From Gemmatimonadota bacterium (lineage in GTDB: Bacteria > Gemmatimonadota > Gemmatimonadetes > Longimicrobiales > Gaopeijiaceae), in NCBI GenBank assembly GCA_029262115.1, contig JAJCZZ010000049.1, positions 124,001-188,000 of the forward strand: a stretch of 64,000 bases of DNA, given 5' to 3'. Shown here in pieces: positions 37,386 through 46,353 of the stretch. The position numbers and the translations under genes are program-made. The notes beneath the pieces are model-generated. The model saw nothing but the letters and a program-made list of their open reading frames with translations, was not told the origin of the DNA and did not search any database. Position 1 is the first letter of the stretch. Every line of letters starts with the position of its first letter.

Positions 37386-39230
37386 CCCTCCGCCGTCGGC
37401 GAGCCGGCGGGCCACCGCGAAATCCGGAGTTACGAAGACCGTGCGCACCCGCTCCGGCACGACCTGTCCGGGCGCCGACTTTCGTGGTTTTCGTACGTAC
37501 TTCTTGAAGGTCCAGGAGACCGCGACACTCCCGGAGGTCCTGGCTTTCGAGTGCACCGCGGCCAACACCGCGGCCTCGGTCAGATCGCGGGCGGGTGGAG
37601 CTTCCTTTCTCCCCCAGCGGAGAATGACGTGCGCGCCGGCCGCCTGATGGGCGTGGAGCCATACGTCATCGGGAGCCGAGTGCCGAAACGTCAGCGCGTC
37701 GTTGTGCCGTGCCCCTCGTCCGACCCGGATCTCGAGGCCGCCGGAACTCCGGTAGCTCCGGTACGGCAGCGTTGCTTCCGTGCCGTCCGGGCCCGTGGGG
37801 GCCGTTCGCGGACGAGGGAGCGCGCGCTGGAGCTCGTCTACTCCGATGTCGCCGCGCCCCGCTCGCGCGGCCAACTCACCCAGGGTCGCCACCTGGTTAC
37901 GAGCGCTCGCGAGGAGACCGGGAAGGCGGGCCGCGGCCCGCTCGGCCCGGGCCGCACGGTCATAGTATGCCTCGGCGTTCTTGTGGGTGGAGAGCCTGGG
38001 GTCGAGCGCCACGGTCACCGGCGTGCCGTCGAAGCCGTCGAGCGTGACCGACTCCGCTCCCGACGGGACGTCGCGAAAACGGGCGAGGACGAGGTCTCCG
38101 ACGGCCCGGAGGCGGTCGGGGTCGGGTAAGGCCGAGAACTCCGCCTCCAACGCGGTCACCCTTCGTCGCGCGAGGTCGCGCGTTCGATCCAGGTGATCGA
38201 TCACTTCCGGCGGGAGGAGCGACGCCTCGGACGCGTCCCGGATGTCCGGTCCGGTCGGATCGATCGTGGTGGAGAACGCGGCCAAAAGGCTGTCGACACG
38301 CTCGGAGGGGACGCCTGGGAGCGCCATGGGATATGGTTGTGCCCCACGCTCCGTTTGCAGGATCACTGCGCTTCGTCGGTCAGCGCGCGCCAGTCGCCGC
38401 CACAGCGCCAAGCTGGGGTCGTCGTGCGGGTCGTTGCCGATCATGCCCTGGTCGACACGTGTGGCGGGCTTGTCAGCACGGGTGGAAGCTCCGTGGCCGG
38501 GGTCGGGCCCCGCGTCGACGTGGCCGGACCTCCCATCGTCACGGTCGGATATCCCGCCCGCGAGGTCGGAGGGCTCGCCGCCATCGTCCGGCGCGGCGTC
38601 CTCCGAGGAGGCGATGGCGGGGGACGCGCCCGCCGCCGCCAGGATCGCATCGGCGTTCAGGGAGGAGGTCCACGCGACCCGGGCGATCAATGCACGTCGG
38701 CGTGAGGGCGGCGGCTCGCCCAGGATCTTCCGCTCCCACCACGCCGGATCCAGCTCACCTTCCGTGCCCACGCGATCGGTCGGCGGAGGGGGGCCGTACT
38801 TCTTCCCAACGCGGATCGGACGCGCACCGGACCGCGTGACGAGGGCGTGCCGGATGATGCGCGACGGCACCTCGCACACGATCGCGTTCCACTGGTTCCC
38901 GAGTAACTCCACGACCACGTCGACCGCGGAGTGGCCCGGCTTCAGGGGCATCAACTCCATCCGAACGATTCGTTCGTCCGGCGGTGCGTAGATCCGTCGC
39001 ACCCGAGCGGGCAGACGGAGGTCGGTTGCGGCGGGCTCGGACGGTGGCCGAAGTGCGAGGGCGCCTCGCGTCGGGTGGAGCCGCCAAACGAGGGTCTCTT
39101 CCCTGAAGAAGAACAGAGCGTCACGCCGCGCCCCGTCGAAGCGAATCGCACGGAGCCGGGCGCCGACGAGGGCGTCGTGGAGTTCGGCGGCGAGCGCGCG
39201 CGCGAGTGGGGCGTCCCAACGGAGCGTCAT
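37356..39230 (-). CDS. rqcH: RqcH/Rqc2-like NFACT protein (ribosome-associated quality control)
   Basis: In other bacteria RqcH binds obstructed 50S subunits with tRNA and adds alanine tails to stalled chains. ATG 39230 gives MTLRWDAPLARALAAELHDALVGARL, the typical NFACT-N start (frame open to 39296). The NFACT-R domain (DUF814) is near the C-terminus: SSGGLEIRVGRGARHND, DVWLHAHQAAGAHVIL and AAVHSKAR. The middle (about 200-300) is an unusual Asp/Gly/Pro-rich insert. 624 residues. It is alone on this strand between trpA and panB and overlaps trpA tail to tail. Confidence 0.87.
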   Translation of the reverse strand: MTLRWDAPLARALAAELHDALVGARLRAIRFDGARRDALFFFREETLVWRLHPTRGALALRPPSEPAATDLRLPARVRRIYAPPDERIVRMELMPLKPGHSAVDVVVELLGNQWNAIVCEVPSRIIRHALVTRSGARPIRVGKKYGPPPPTDRVGTEGELDPAWWERKILGEPPPSRRRALIARVAWTSSLNADAILAAAGASPAIASSEDAAPDDGGEPSDLAGGISDRDDGRSGHVDAGPDPGHGASTRADKPATRVDQGMIGNDPHDDPSLALWRRLARADRRSAVILQTERGAQPYPMALPGVPSERVDSLLAAFSTTIDPTGPDIRDASEASLLPPEVIDHLDRTRDLARRRVTALEAEFSALPDPDRLRAVGDLVLARFRDVPSGAESVTLDGFDGTPVTVALDPRLSTHKNAEAYYDRAARAERAAARLPGLLASARNQVATLGELAARAGRGDIGVDELQRALPRPRTAPTGPDGTEATLPYRSYRSSGGLEIRVGRGARHNDALTFRHSAPDDVWLHAHQAAGAHVILRWGRKEAPPARDLTEAAVLAAVHSKARTSGSVAVSWTFKKYVRKPRKSAPGQVVPERVRTVFVTPDFAVARRLADGGGSIPVHPSPK

Positions 39231-39329
39231 CTCGACCCCTCCACGGCCCGCCTGGCCCTTCCAATGGTCCCGGGCGCGCTCCATGTTTCCAGGCATCCTC
39301 CCGGATTCCTCGGTCTGATCGGAAACGCC

Positions 39330-40169
39330 ATGGCGGCAGACGGCTCAAAGCGGAAAGGAAGGCCCTCGTTACGGCACTTCCTGGAGATGAAGCGTGACGG
39401 ACGTCCCATCGTCGCCATGACGGCGTACGACGTCCAGTTCGCTCGCCTCGTCGAGGAGGCTGGAGTCGACCTGATCCTGGTCGGGGACTCGCTGGGCCAG
39501 GTGGTGCTCGGATACGATTCGACCATCCCGGTCACGCTTGACGAGATGATCCACCACGCCCGGGCGGTACGGCGCGGCGCGCCCGACACGTTCGTGGTGC
39601 TCGACATGCCGTTCCTGACGTATCAGGTATCGCCGGAGGAGGCGCTGCGCAACGCCGGCCGGGCGCTGAAGGAGGCTGGGGTCCACGCGGTGAAGATCGA
39701 GGGCGGGGGCGAACGCATGTGCGAGGTGGTCAGCCGCCTGGTTACCGCCGGTATCCCGGTCATGGGACACGTGGGGCTCACGCCGCAGTCGGTCCACGCG
39801 CTGGGAGGGTACCGCGTGCAGGGCCGGACGGATGAAGGCGCCAAACGGCTCATGGTGGAAGCCCGCGCCCTCGAGGAAGCGGGCGTGTTCGGGATCGTCC
39901 TCGAGCTGCTGCCAGCGGAGCTCGCTCGTTCGATTTCGGAGTCGCTCACGGTCCCGACGGTGGGGATCGGTGCCGGTCCCGGATGCGACGGTCAGGTCCT
40001 GGTGATCTACGACGCGTTGGGTCTCAACAAGGGGTTCTCACCTAAGTTCCTGAAGTGCTTCGCGGATCTACGAACCGCCGCTCTCGATGGGCTGGAAGCG
40101 TACGCCGAGGAGGTACGCGCGGGCAGCTATCCGGCGTCGGAACATTCGTTCTCCGGCCCCGAGGCGTGA
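39330..40169 (+). CDS. panB: 3-methyl-2-oxobutanoate hydroxymethyltransferase
   Basis: First step of pantothenate synthesis, adding a hydroxymethyl group from methylene-THF to ketoisovalerate. The motifs VAMTAYD, LVGDSLGQVVLGY (metal Asp), VKIEGG (catalytic/metal Glu) and GHVGLTPQ are all visible, as is GIGAGPGCDGQVLV. 279 residues from ATG 39330; the open frame upstream is the antisense of rqcH. GTGA overlap with panC. Confidence 0.95.
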   Translation: MAADGSKRKGRPSLRHFLEMKRDGRPIVAMTAYDVQFARLVEEAGVDLILVGDSLGQVVLGYDSTIPVTLDEMIHHARAVRRGAPDTFVVLDMPFLTYQVSPEEALRNAGRALKEAGVHAVKIEGGGERMCEVVSRLVTAGIPVMGHVGLTPQSVHALGGYRVQGRTDEGAKRLMVEARALEEAGVFGIVLELLPAELARSISESLTVPTVGIGAGPGCDGQVLVIYDALGLNKGFSPKFLKCFADLRTAALDGLEAYAEEVRAGSYPASEHSFSGPEA

Positions 40170-41005
40170 TTGTCGCGCGGGACCGAGGCGCTCTGTCGGA
40201 CGCTCTGGAACCGCTCCGCGAGCGAGGCACGGTCGCCCTGGTGCCGACGATGGGCTACCTGCATGACGGACACCTCTCTCTGGTCGACATCGCCCGGGAG
40301 TCGGCCGACTCGGTGGTCGTGTCGATCTTCGTGAACCCGCTTCAGTTCGGAGTAGGGGAAGATCTGGAGACGTATCCCCGGAGCGAAGAGCACGACCTCG
40401 ACCGCCTGCGCGAGCGCGGCGTGGAGGTCGTCTTTACGCCTACGGTTCCGGAGATGTACCCCGACGGCGACCCGATCGTGACCGTCTCTCCTGGCCGGCT
40501 CGGTCGCCGCCTGTGCGGGGCGTTTCGCCCGGGTCACTTCGCCGGGGTCCTCACGGTGGTCGCCCGCCTGTTCGGGCTCGTGCGGCCCGATGCGGCCGCC
40601 TTCGGTCAGAAGGACTATCAGCAAGCGACCCTGATCCGTCGGATGGTACGGGATCTGGAGATGGGCGTGGAGGTGGTCACAGGGCCGATCGTCCGGGAGG
40701 CGGACGGTCTGGCCATGAGCTCACGGAACGCCAACCTCACGCCCGCCGAGCGAGAGAGCGCGGTGGGCCTGTCCCGGGCGCTCGAAGCGGGAGCCGATGC
40801 GCTCGCCACAGGCATCACGGATGCCCCGCGCGTTCTGGATCACGTGCGGGCCGTGCTCAGCGGGTTCGATCTCCTCGAGCTTCAGTACGCCGAGGTGGTG
40901 GACGCCCGGAGCCTCGAGACGGTCGACGTCGTCCGCGAGGGAAATGTCCTGGCGCTCGCCGCCTTCTGCGGCACGACCCGGCTCATCGACAACAGGGTCC
41001 TGTGA
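40166..41005 (+). CDS. panC: Pantothenate synthetase
   Basis: ATP-dependent condensation of pantoate and beta-alanine. The nucleotidyl-transferase motifs are VPTMGYLHDGHLSL (HxGH-like), VNPLQFG, FGQKDYQQ and MSSRNANL (KMSKS-like). 279 residues from GTG 40166. It overlaps yqeK by 4 bp. Confidence 0.95.
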   Translation: MIVARDRGALSDALEPLRERGTVALVPTMGYLHDGHLSLVDIARESADSVVVSIFVNPLQFGVGEDLETYPRSEEHDLDRLRERGVEVVFTPTVPEMYPDGDPIVTVSPGRLGRRLCGAFRPGHFAGVLTVVARLFGLVRPDAAAFGQKDYQQATLIRRMVRDLEMGVEVVTGPIVREADGLAMSSRNANLTPAERESAVGLSRALEAGADALATGITDAPRVLDHVRAVLSGFDLLELQYAEVVDARSLETVDVVREGNVLALAAFCGTTRLIDNRVL

Positions 41006-41592
41006 CCGGTACGGGCCTCCACCCGATCGTCGCGGCCGCGGCGGAAGGGGATCTGCCGGAGTGGAGCGTGGCGGGATCGGAGCGCCGCGGACACGTCCGT
41101 CGGGTCAGCGCGCTGATGGGCGAGTGGGCCGCCGCTCTGGCCCTGTGTCCCGACGATCAGGCACGATGGCGCGCGACGGGACTCCTGCACGACGCCCTCC
41201 GTGAAGAGGAGCCGGACACGCTTCGGCTTCATGTCCCACCCGTCTTTCAGGACCTGCCGGACTCCCTTCTCCACGGCCCGGCGGCGGCCGAGCGGCTCCG
41301 ACTCGAGGGTGTCGACGACGGTGAGGTGCTCCAGGCCGTCGCGTTCCACACGGTTGGGCATCCGTCGTTGGGTCACCTCGGCCGCGCGATGTACGCCGCG
41401 GACTTTCTGGAGCCCGGGCGCGACCTTTTGAACGAGTGGCGCGCATCGCTGCGCGGCCGCATGCCCGGTCAGGTCGACGGTGTCGTGCGGGAGGTTCTCG
41501 GTGCCCGCCTGCGCCACCGTGTGGACCGAGGAACCGTGATCCGTCCGGAAACCGTGGCGTTCTGGAACGTCGTCGCGGGGGAGCGTCGATGA
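41002..41592 (+). CDS. yqeK: YqeK-like HD phosphohydrolase (probable Ap4A hydrolase)
   Basis: 196 residues from GTG 41002. The HD motif is LLHDAL; the downstream LLHGPAAAERLRLEGVDD, FHTVGHPSLG and YAADFLEPGRD match the YqeK family, which hydrolyses Ap4A symmetrically to ADP in other bacteria. In Firmicutes yqeK stands with nadD and rsfS; here it lies between panC and a LytR_C gene. The N-terminus lacks a long leader. Function by family only. Confidence 0.78.
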   Translation: MTGTGLHPIVAAAAEGDLPEWSVAGSERRGHVRRVSALMGEWAAALALCPDDQARWRATGLLHDALREEEPDTLRLHVPPVFQDLPDSLLHGPAAAERLRLEGVDDGEVLQAVAFHTVGHPSLGHLGRAMYAADFLEPGRDLLNEWRASLRGRMPGQVDGVVREVLGARLRHRVDRGTVIRPETVAFWNVVAGERR

Positions 41593-42059
41593 CACGGTTG
41601 CTCGCCGCCGGGGTCGTGATCGTGCTGGTTGGGGTGGGGATTTTCCTCGGGTCGGCAGTGTCCCAGTACGACCAGACGCAGGCTGGCACGTCGGTGGCGG
41701 GTCCCCCCGAAGGCATGAGGGTGCGGGTGGAAGTTCTGAACGGAGGGGGGGTGGTGGGCGTGGCCGGCGAGGCCACCCGCGTTCTGCGGGACCTGGGCTT
41801 CGATGTAGTTTTTTATGGCAACACTCGGGAGTTCGGCCAGGACACCTCTCGGGTCCTGGATCGCGTAGGTCGGCTCGACGCAGCCCGCTCCGTGGCGGAC
41901 GCACTCGGGATCCGGAGCGTGCGGACCGAGCCTGATTCGAATCTATACCTCGACGTGAGCGTAGTGCTCGGTACCGATTGGACCCCCACGGACGAGGGGC
42001 CGGCCGAGTCGCGGCAGGCCCGTCCACGGTGGGATCCACGGGGCTGGGTGGGACGCTGA
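41589..42059 (+). CDS. LytR_C-domain membrane-anchored protein
   Basis: 156 residues from ATG 41589, overlapping the yqeK stop (ATGA). One N-terminal transmembrane helix (about 4-22) is followed by a linker. A LytR C-terminal domain then begins with VRVEVLNGGGVVGVAGEATRVLRDLGFDVV, the characteristic 'EVLNG' strand and glycine turn. LytR_C alone, without the LCP catalytic domain, is common next to yqeK and its role is not established. Probably periplasmic. Confidence 0.72.
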   Translation: MTRLLAAGVVIVLVGVGIFLGSAVSQYDQTQAGTSVAGPPEGMRVRVEVLNGGGVVGVAGEATRVLRDLGFDVVFYGNTREFGQDTSRVLDRVGRLDAARSVADALGIRSVRTEPDSNLYLDVSVVLGTDWTPTDEGPAESRQARPRWDPRGWVGR

Positions 42060-42082
42060 GTTGATATGACGGAGATCACCGG

Positions 42083-42841
42083 ATGAGCCGCAAGGATTCA
42101 GGAAGGACAGCTTCCGACCGACGAAAGGCGCGGCGGGAAAGCCGCGAGCAGGCGGAGGCTGCGGAAGAGAACGGTGCGCTCGAGTGGCTCAAGTCGGGCG
42201 TGGTGGCCGTGGCGCTGTTTTTCTTTCTGAGAGCGTTCATCCTCCAGACGTTCGTCATCACGTCCGGTTCGATGGAAGACACGCTGCTGGTCGGGGACAT
42301 GCTGGTGGTCAATCGGGCCGCGATCGGCTCGCCGATCCCGTTCACCGGGCTACGCATCCCCGGATACTCGACGCCGAAGCGAGGCGACGTCCTGGTGTTC
42401 GACCCCCCCCACGAAGAAGATCTGAAGCTGGTGAAGCGCCTCATCGGACTCCCGGGCGACACGGTGGAGATGCGGGACGCGGTTCTCTACCTCAATGGCG
42501 TGCCTCAGGACGAACCCTACGTCCGTGACGAGCAGCGCGGCCCGGACCAGCACCCGTGGATGGTGTGGCAGCGGGAGGTGCTGGTTTCGTCGGTCGACCA
42601 GGGGACCTACTCGCCGACTCGGGACGACTGGGGTCCGCTCGCGATTCCCGAGGATCGTTACTTCATGCTCGGTGACAATCGCGATTCCAGCTTCGACTCC
42701 CGCTACTGGGGCCTCCTGGAGGGATGGCGCCTGGAGGGGCGGGCCGTGTTCAAGTACTACTCGTACAACAAGGACTCCTACCGCCCATTTCCATGGCTAC
42801 GCGAAGTGCGCTGGGGTAGGATCGGCAAACCGATCCGGTAG
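42083..42841 (+). CDS. lepB: Signal peptidase I
   Basis: Cleaves Sec and Tat signal peptides at the inner membrane. The single N-terminal transmembrane helix spans about 38-58; the nucleophile Ser63 is in ITSGSM and the general base Lys118 in LVKRLIGLPGD; box E GDNRDSSFDSRYWG is complete. A 30-residue charged cytoplasmic extension precedes the helix. 252 residues. Last gene of the panB-panC-yqeK-LytR_C-lepB run, 23 bp after its neighbour. Confidence 0.94.
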   Translation: MSRKDSGRTASDRRKARRESREQAEAAEENGALEWLKSGVVAVALFFFLRAFILQTFVITSGSMEDTLLVGDMLVVNRAAIGSPIPFTGLRIPGYSTPKRGDVLVFDPPHEEDLKLVKRLIGLPGDTVEMRDAVLYLNGVPQDEPYVRDEQRGPDQHPWMVWQREVLVSSVDQGTYSPTRDDWGPLAIPEDRYFMLGDNRDSSFDSRYWGLLEGWRLEGRAVFKYYSYNKDSYRPFPWLREVRWGRIGKPIR

Positions 42842-42864
42842 CGAAGAGATTCGTCCGGCACTGA

Positions 42865-42891
42865 AACCGGGGGGCCGGAGCGGCCTCGGTT
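42865..42891 (+). terminator. Hairpin after lepB, no U-tract
   Basis: Stem AACCG/CGGTT enclosing GCCG/CGGC with a GAG loop begins 23 bp after the lepB stop. It lacks the T-run of an intrinsic terminator, so it may be a Rho-assisted end or an mRNA 3' stabiliser. Confidence 0.4.
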
Positions 42892-42938
42892 CGGGTGGCG
42901 ATGCCCGCGCCCAAGGCAGAGTCAACCGACTTCCAATG

Positions 42939-43217
42939 CTACGCGGGAGGGCTTTGCCCTTCATACATCTCCATAAGTAGGTCGTCTCGCTCGTACTCCA
43001 GGACCGAGATCTTCTCCCGAAGCCGTTTTATGGAATCCCAAGAAACCGTGGCGGCTATGAGCACCCCGCTCAGCCACGCAACGACGGTCTCAGCTGTCCA
43101 AGACAGGGCCCGCAAACACCTTTCAACCTCACGCGAACGGGCAGCGTCGGTGAAGCGCACTTGTATCTGTCTCCGGCTTTGGGCCTCTAGATCATCCTGC
43201 TTCCCTTCCATTCCCAA
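42939..43217 (-). CDS. Small membrane protein with C-terminal coiled coil
   Basis: 92 residues. A basic/acidic N-terminus is followed by one hydrophobic segment (about 44-58, VVAWLSGVLIAATVSW) and then a heptad-like helix SIKRLREKISVLEYERDDLLMEMYEG. Codon use is less GC-rich than in neighbours (TAT, ATA, CTA, GAT), hinting at recent arrival or a different origin. It lies 83 bp after the large P-loop protein gene on the same strand, so it may be the last member of that operon. No family is recognised. The rest of the 458-bp gap 42842-43299 holds only the lepB hairpin. Confidence 0.55.
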   Translation of the reverse strand: MGMEGKQDDLEAQSRRQIQVRFTDAARSREVERCLRALSWTAETVVAWLSGVLIAATVSWDSIKRLREKISVLEYERDDLLMEMYEGQSPPA

Positions 43218-43299
43218 CTCCGGTGAGAGTGGTGGTGCCGAATCGGGACGGGTCGATGGCCCATCCGACCATCCATTTCGTGCGCGGGCCAGGTAAGCG

Positions 43300-46200
43300 C
43301 TAATGCACGATATTCTGGGTGGCGAGATGGGCGCTGACCGCGCCGACGAGCAACGGCAGGATCTCGTACCGGATGGTATCTTCGATTTCGGACACGCCGC
43401 GATCGTTCTTGCCCGGAACAGCCCGGATGATGTGGCGGTTGCTCAGCGACTCGAGAATCTGAAAGCTCTCGTGCCGGGGTAGGCGGAACACAGCGTCGTG
43501 CTCCCCGAGTGTGAGGGTCCGGTGCTCGAGGAAGGCCTTGAGCGTGAAGTTCTGGTTCAGATCGAGGCCGTACAGGAACGAGAAGTCGAGGGAGTTCGGC
43601 GGGCGCATGGTCACCTCGCCCTCGCTGGCCGTGAAGTCGGCCGAGCGAAGCCACTGGTACAGGGCCAGGCGGAGGTTCCCATGCGACGAGCGGTGGAGTC
43701 GATCGAAGAAGTCGGCCTCGACGATCTCGGCGCGTGCGGACACACTCCGCGCGCGATCGAGCCTTCGCCGCAGCAAATGCCGCCCTTCTTGGGGTTCCTG
43801 GAAGGTGAGAACCAAGCCACTGCGTCGATGCCGCGTCATGATCAAAGAGCGCAGATCGTCCGCGCTCAGCGGCGCCACGTCGAGGCGGTCGACCTGGGCG
43901 ACCGCGGTGGGCTCGGTCCGCTGCACCAGTTGCCAGGCCGACGGATTGATCGATGCCGCCCACAGGACCCGCGGCTCCGTCTCGGCCATCAGCGTCAAGA
44001 AGCGCTCGATCAGATCCGTGCCGGATGAGACCCGCGTGTAGAGGTGCTCGATGTTGTCCAGAATCAGAAGGTCCGGGACGTCGGCCCGCGGCGCCCTGAG
44101 GATCTGGCCGGCGAGCTCGTCGAGGGTCGCGGCCGCCGGCACCCTCAGATGCTTGCTGAGGAGCGCGCAGAAGGCCACCTCGTCGGTGACACGATGATCG
44201 AGTCGGTGATACAGCGATTCGCCGCCGGCCTTCTCGACCCGCTCCCGGAGCACCTTCAGGAAGGACGACGTGCCAGCCCCGTGCCCGCCGGTTACGATCA
44301 AAGGGACCCCGTTGTCACCGTGCCACCGCTGCCAACGGAGCTCGGTTTCGGCCATGAGCGTGTCACGGCCCACGAGAAGTGCCCCCTCTGCCAGCGGCTC
44401 CCCGGAGAAGAGTCGCTGATAGACGAGAGGCAGATCCATCATCATCTGGTCGGCGACCGAAAGCGCCCGGGCGGTCTTGAAGCTGGCGTCTCTCGACCCT
44501 TCGTCGGCGCCGACCAGCGCGCGACCCCGGCGAACGAACCGGGACGCCTGCTTTCGCAGGGCCGCCAGCCCGCGGTCACGAATCTGGCCCGCGCGGCGGA
44601 GCGTCGGGCCGAGCCGCCGCCAGACGTGCGACGCCTGCCGCTCGACGGTGCTCTGAGCGTCCAGGAGACGACCGCGAACCGTACGCGCCAGGGCGCGCTC
44701 CACCAGACGGTCGCAGCCGGCTGTCAGTTCCAGACCGAGTTGGGCGCGAATTTCCGCGACGACCTCCTCGACCGGCCTGTTCGCGGCCCGCAACCCATCC
44801 GCCGCACGGGTGAGTCCGTCCGACAGGAGCTCACGACCGGCTTTGGTGTCCTCGTCACGGGCCCCGTTCAGTTCGGCCTCGGCGGATTCGAACCCGTAGG
44901 CGACCACCTCGGCGACCTCGTCCAGCGCCGCCGCCACACGTGGCGCGGCTTGCACGAGAAGCGCCGGGAGGGTGCGGATGCGCTCGACCCGGAGGGAGTC
45001 GAAGGACTGTCGCCCGGCCTCCTGGAGGCGTACCACACGGGGGTCTCCGCCTGGCGAACGCATCGTGGCCGGGTTCTCGGGGAGCCGGTGGATGACCAAC
45101 TCCACCGGCATACCGCGCAGGACGTTATGGAGACGCGACACCCCCGTGTCCGACGCGCGTCGCGCAGCGTCTTCAAAGCTGGGCGCGACCGGCCGGACGG
45201 CCTTCACCTCCGCGAGGACTCTGTGGGCGGCCTCCCGCAACGAGGGCAAGGCCTCGAGAAGGTCTTCCGCGGCACCGGCGTCCGCCGCGAGAGCATCCAG
45301 CGCCTCGGCCGACGTGCGCGCCACCCTCTCGAGGGCCGAGGCAGCGTCGGCGCGAAGGCGCCCGGGCAGGAGCCGCTCCAGACCCTTTACGGTGTTGAAG
45401 GTCGTGAGGAGCGATCGGTGCAGAGCGAACCGGTCGAGCGTTTCGCGGCCCCACCCGTCCCACGCTCCTACGGGGGCGGGCCGGGGCAGAGGAGGCGGCT
45501 CAGGGCGCGCGGAGTACGGCGGGATTCCGGCCTGGCGAGTGTCGGCGGTCAGCTCGTGGCTCCACGTGTCCACCGCGAGGACCGCCTCGGCGCTCGTCTC
45601 CGATCCGGGCGTGGCCCCCGCCGCCGACTTCAGAGCCGCGTCCAGCTCGGCGGCGGCGGCGGCCACGTCCGTCCAGATTTCTTCGGGCTTGGCCGCCTCG
45701 ACATCGACCGCCTCCCGTTCGGTCGTCGCTTCCAGGACGACCTCGATCCAGTCCCTCCAGGCCGCCTCCACACCCGCTGACCACCGGCCCCACGCTCGGA
45801 GTGCGTCGTGGTACAGATCGGCCCAGCCCGGTTGCACATGGTGGTGCACGTGACGGCGCGACACCGCTTGGAGGTCGATGGTTCGCACACCGCTCGACGG
45901 TCGGACGCGTAGGAAGAGGCGGGCGGCGGCACGGCCCATTCGACGGAGGACGCCCCCGGGAACGGGCTCGAGAAGTTCCTCCGTTCCCGTGCGGAGTTCG
46001 TGTCTCCGAGGTAGGCTCGAAAGCGCCGCGGACATCTCCTCGACGGCGGCACCGTACCGCTCCGAGACCTGGGACAGCGGCTCGTGCTCCTCCCACGCCT
46101 CGGCCAGCGGGCCCTGCACCTCGCCGGCCACAGCCTCAACGTAGCCGGCCAGGCGGGAGCGTGCCTCGGACGGATCGTCGGGACAGGCGCCAGCGAGTCC

Positions 46201-46353
46201 GTGCTCCCCGAGGAGCGCGCGATGTCGCTTCCGAGCCTCGCCCACCGCGGTCACAAGCGGCGGCGCGGTCTCGCCCTCCGGCGTCGACCAGAAGGTACGA
46301 AACGCGGAATGCGCCGCCTCGTCGGCGAGACGGAGTGCGCTATCCACGATCAT
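43300..46353 (-). CDS. 1017-residue helical protein with degenerate STAND/AAA-like P-loop module
   Basis: ATG 46353 overlaps the mscS-like stop by 14 bp. Residues 1-640 are Ala/Glu/Arg-rich and predicted mainly helical, without a recognised domain. At about 660-900 there is a P-loop NTPase-like region: IVTGGHGAGTSSFLK (residues 687-700) occupies the Walker A place, but the invariant lysine is Thr695. Walker B is DLLILDNIEHLY (Asp766). VLWAASINPSAWQLV looks like sensor 1. The C-terminal 130 residues look winged-helix-like (FLEHRTLTLGEHDAVFRL, ILESLSNRHIIR), as in Orc/Cdc6 and STAND proteins. No transmembrane segment is clear. The missing lysine suggests nucleotide binding or hydrolysis is weak or lost. 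Function unknown; coupling to an ion channel suggests regulation of it. Confidence 0.75.
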   Translation of the reverse strand: MIVDSALRLADEAAHSAFRTFWSTPEGETAPPLVTAVGEARKRHRALLGEHGLAGACPDDPSEARSRLAGYVEAVAGEVQGPLAEAWEEHEPLSQVSERYGAAVEEMSAALSSLPRRHELRTGTEELLEPVPGGVLRRMGRAAARLFLRVRPSSGVRTIDLQAVSRRHVHHHVQPGWADLYHDALRAWGRWSAGVEAAWRDWIEVVLEATTEREAVDVEAAKPEEIWTDVAAAAAELDAALKSAAGATPGSETSAEAVLAVDTWSHELTADTRQAGIPPYSARPEPPPLPRPAPVGAWDGWGRETLDRFALHRSLLTTFNTVKGLERLLPGRLRADAASALERVARTSAEALDALAADAGAAEDLLEALPSLREAAHRVLAEVKAVRPVAPSFEDAARRASDTGVSRLHNVLRGMPVELVIHRLPENPATMRSPGGDPRVVRLQEAGRQSFDSLRVERIRTLPALLVQAAPRVAAALDEVAEVVAYGFESAEAELNGARDEDTKAGRELLSDGLTRAADGLRAANRPVEEVVAEIRAQLGLELTAGCDRLVERALARTVRGRLLDAQSTVERQASHVWRRLGPTLRRAGQIRDRGLAALRKQASRFVRRGRALVGADEGSRDASFKTARALSVADQMMMDLPLVYQRLFSGEPLAEGALLVGRDTLMAETELRWQRWHGDNGVPLIVTGGHGAGTSSFLKVLRERVEKAGGESLYHRLDHRVTDEVAFCALLSKHLRVPAAATLDELAGQILRAPRADVPDLLILDNIEHLYTRVSSGTDLIERFLTLMAETEPRVLWAASINPSAWQLVQRTEPTAVAQVDRLDVAPLSADDLRSLIMTRHRRSGLVLTFQEPQEGRHLLRRRLDRARSVSARAEIVEADFFDRLHRSSHGNLRLALYQWLRSADFTASEGEVTMRPPNSLDFSFLYGLDLNQNFTLKAFLEHRTLTLGEHDAVFRLPRHESFQILESLSNRHIIRAVPGKNDRGVSEIEDTIRYEILPLLVGAVSAHLATQNIVH

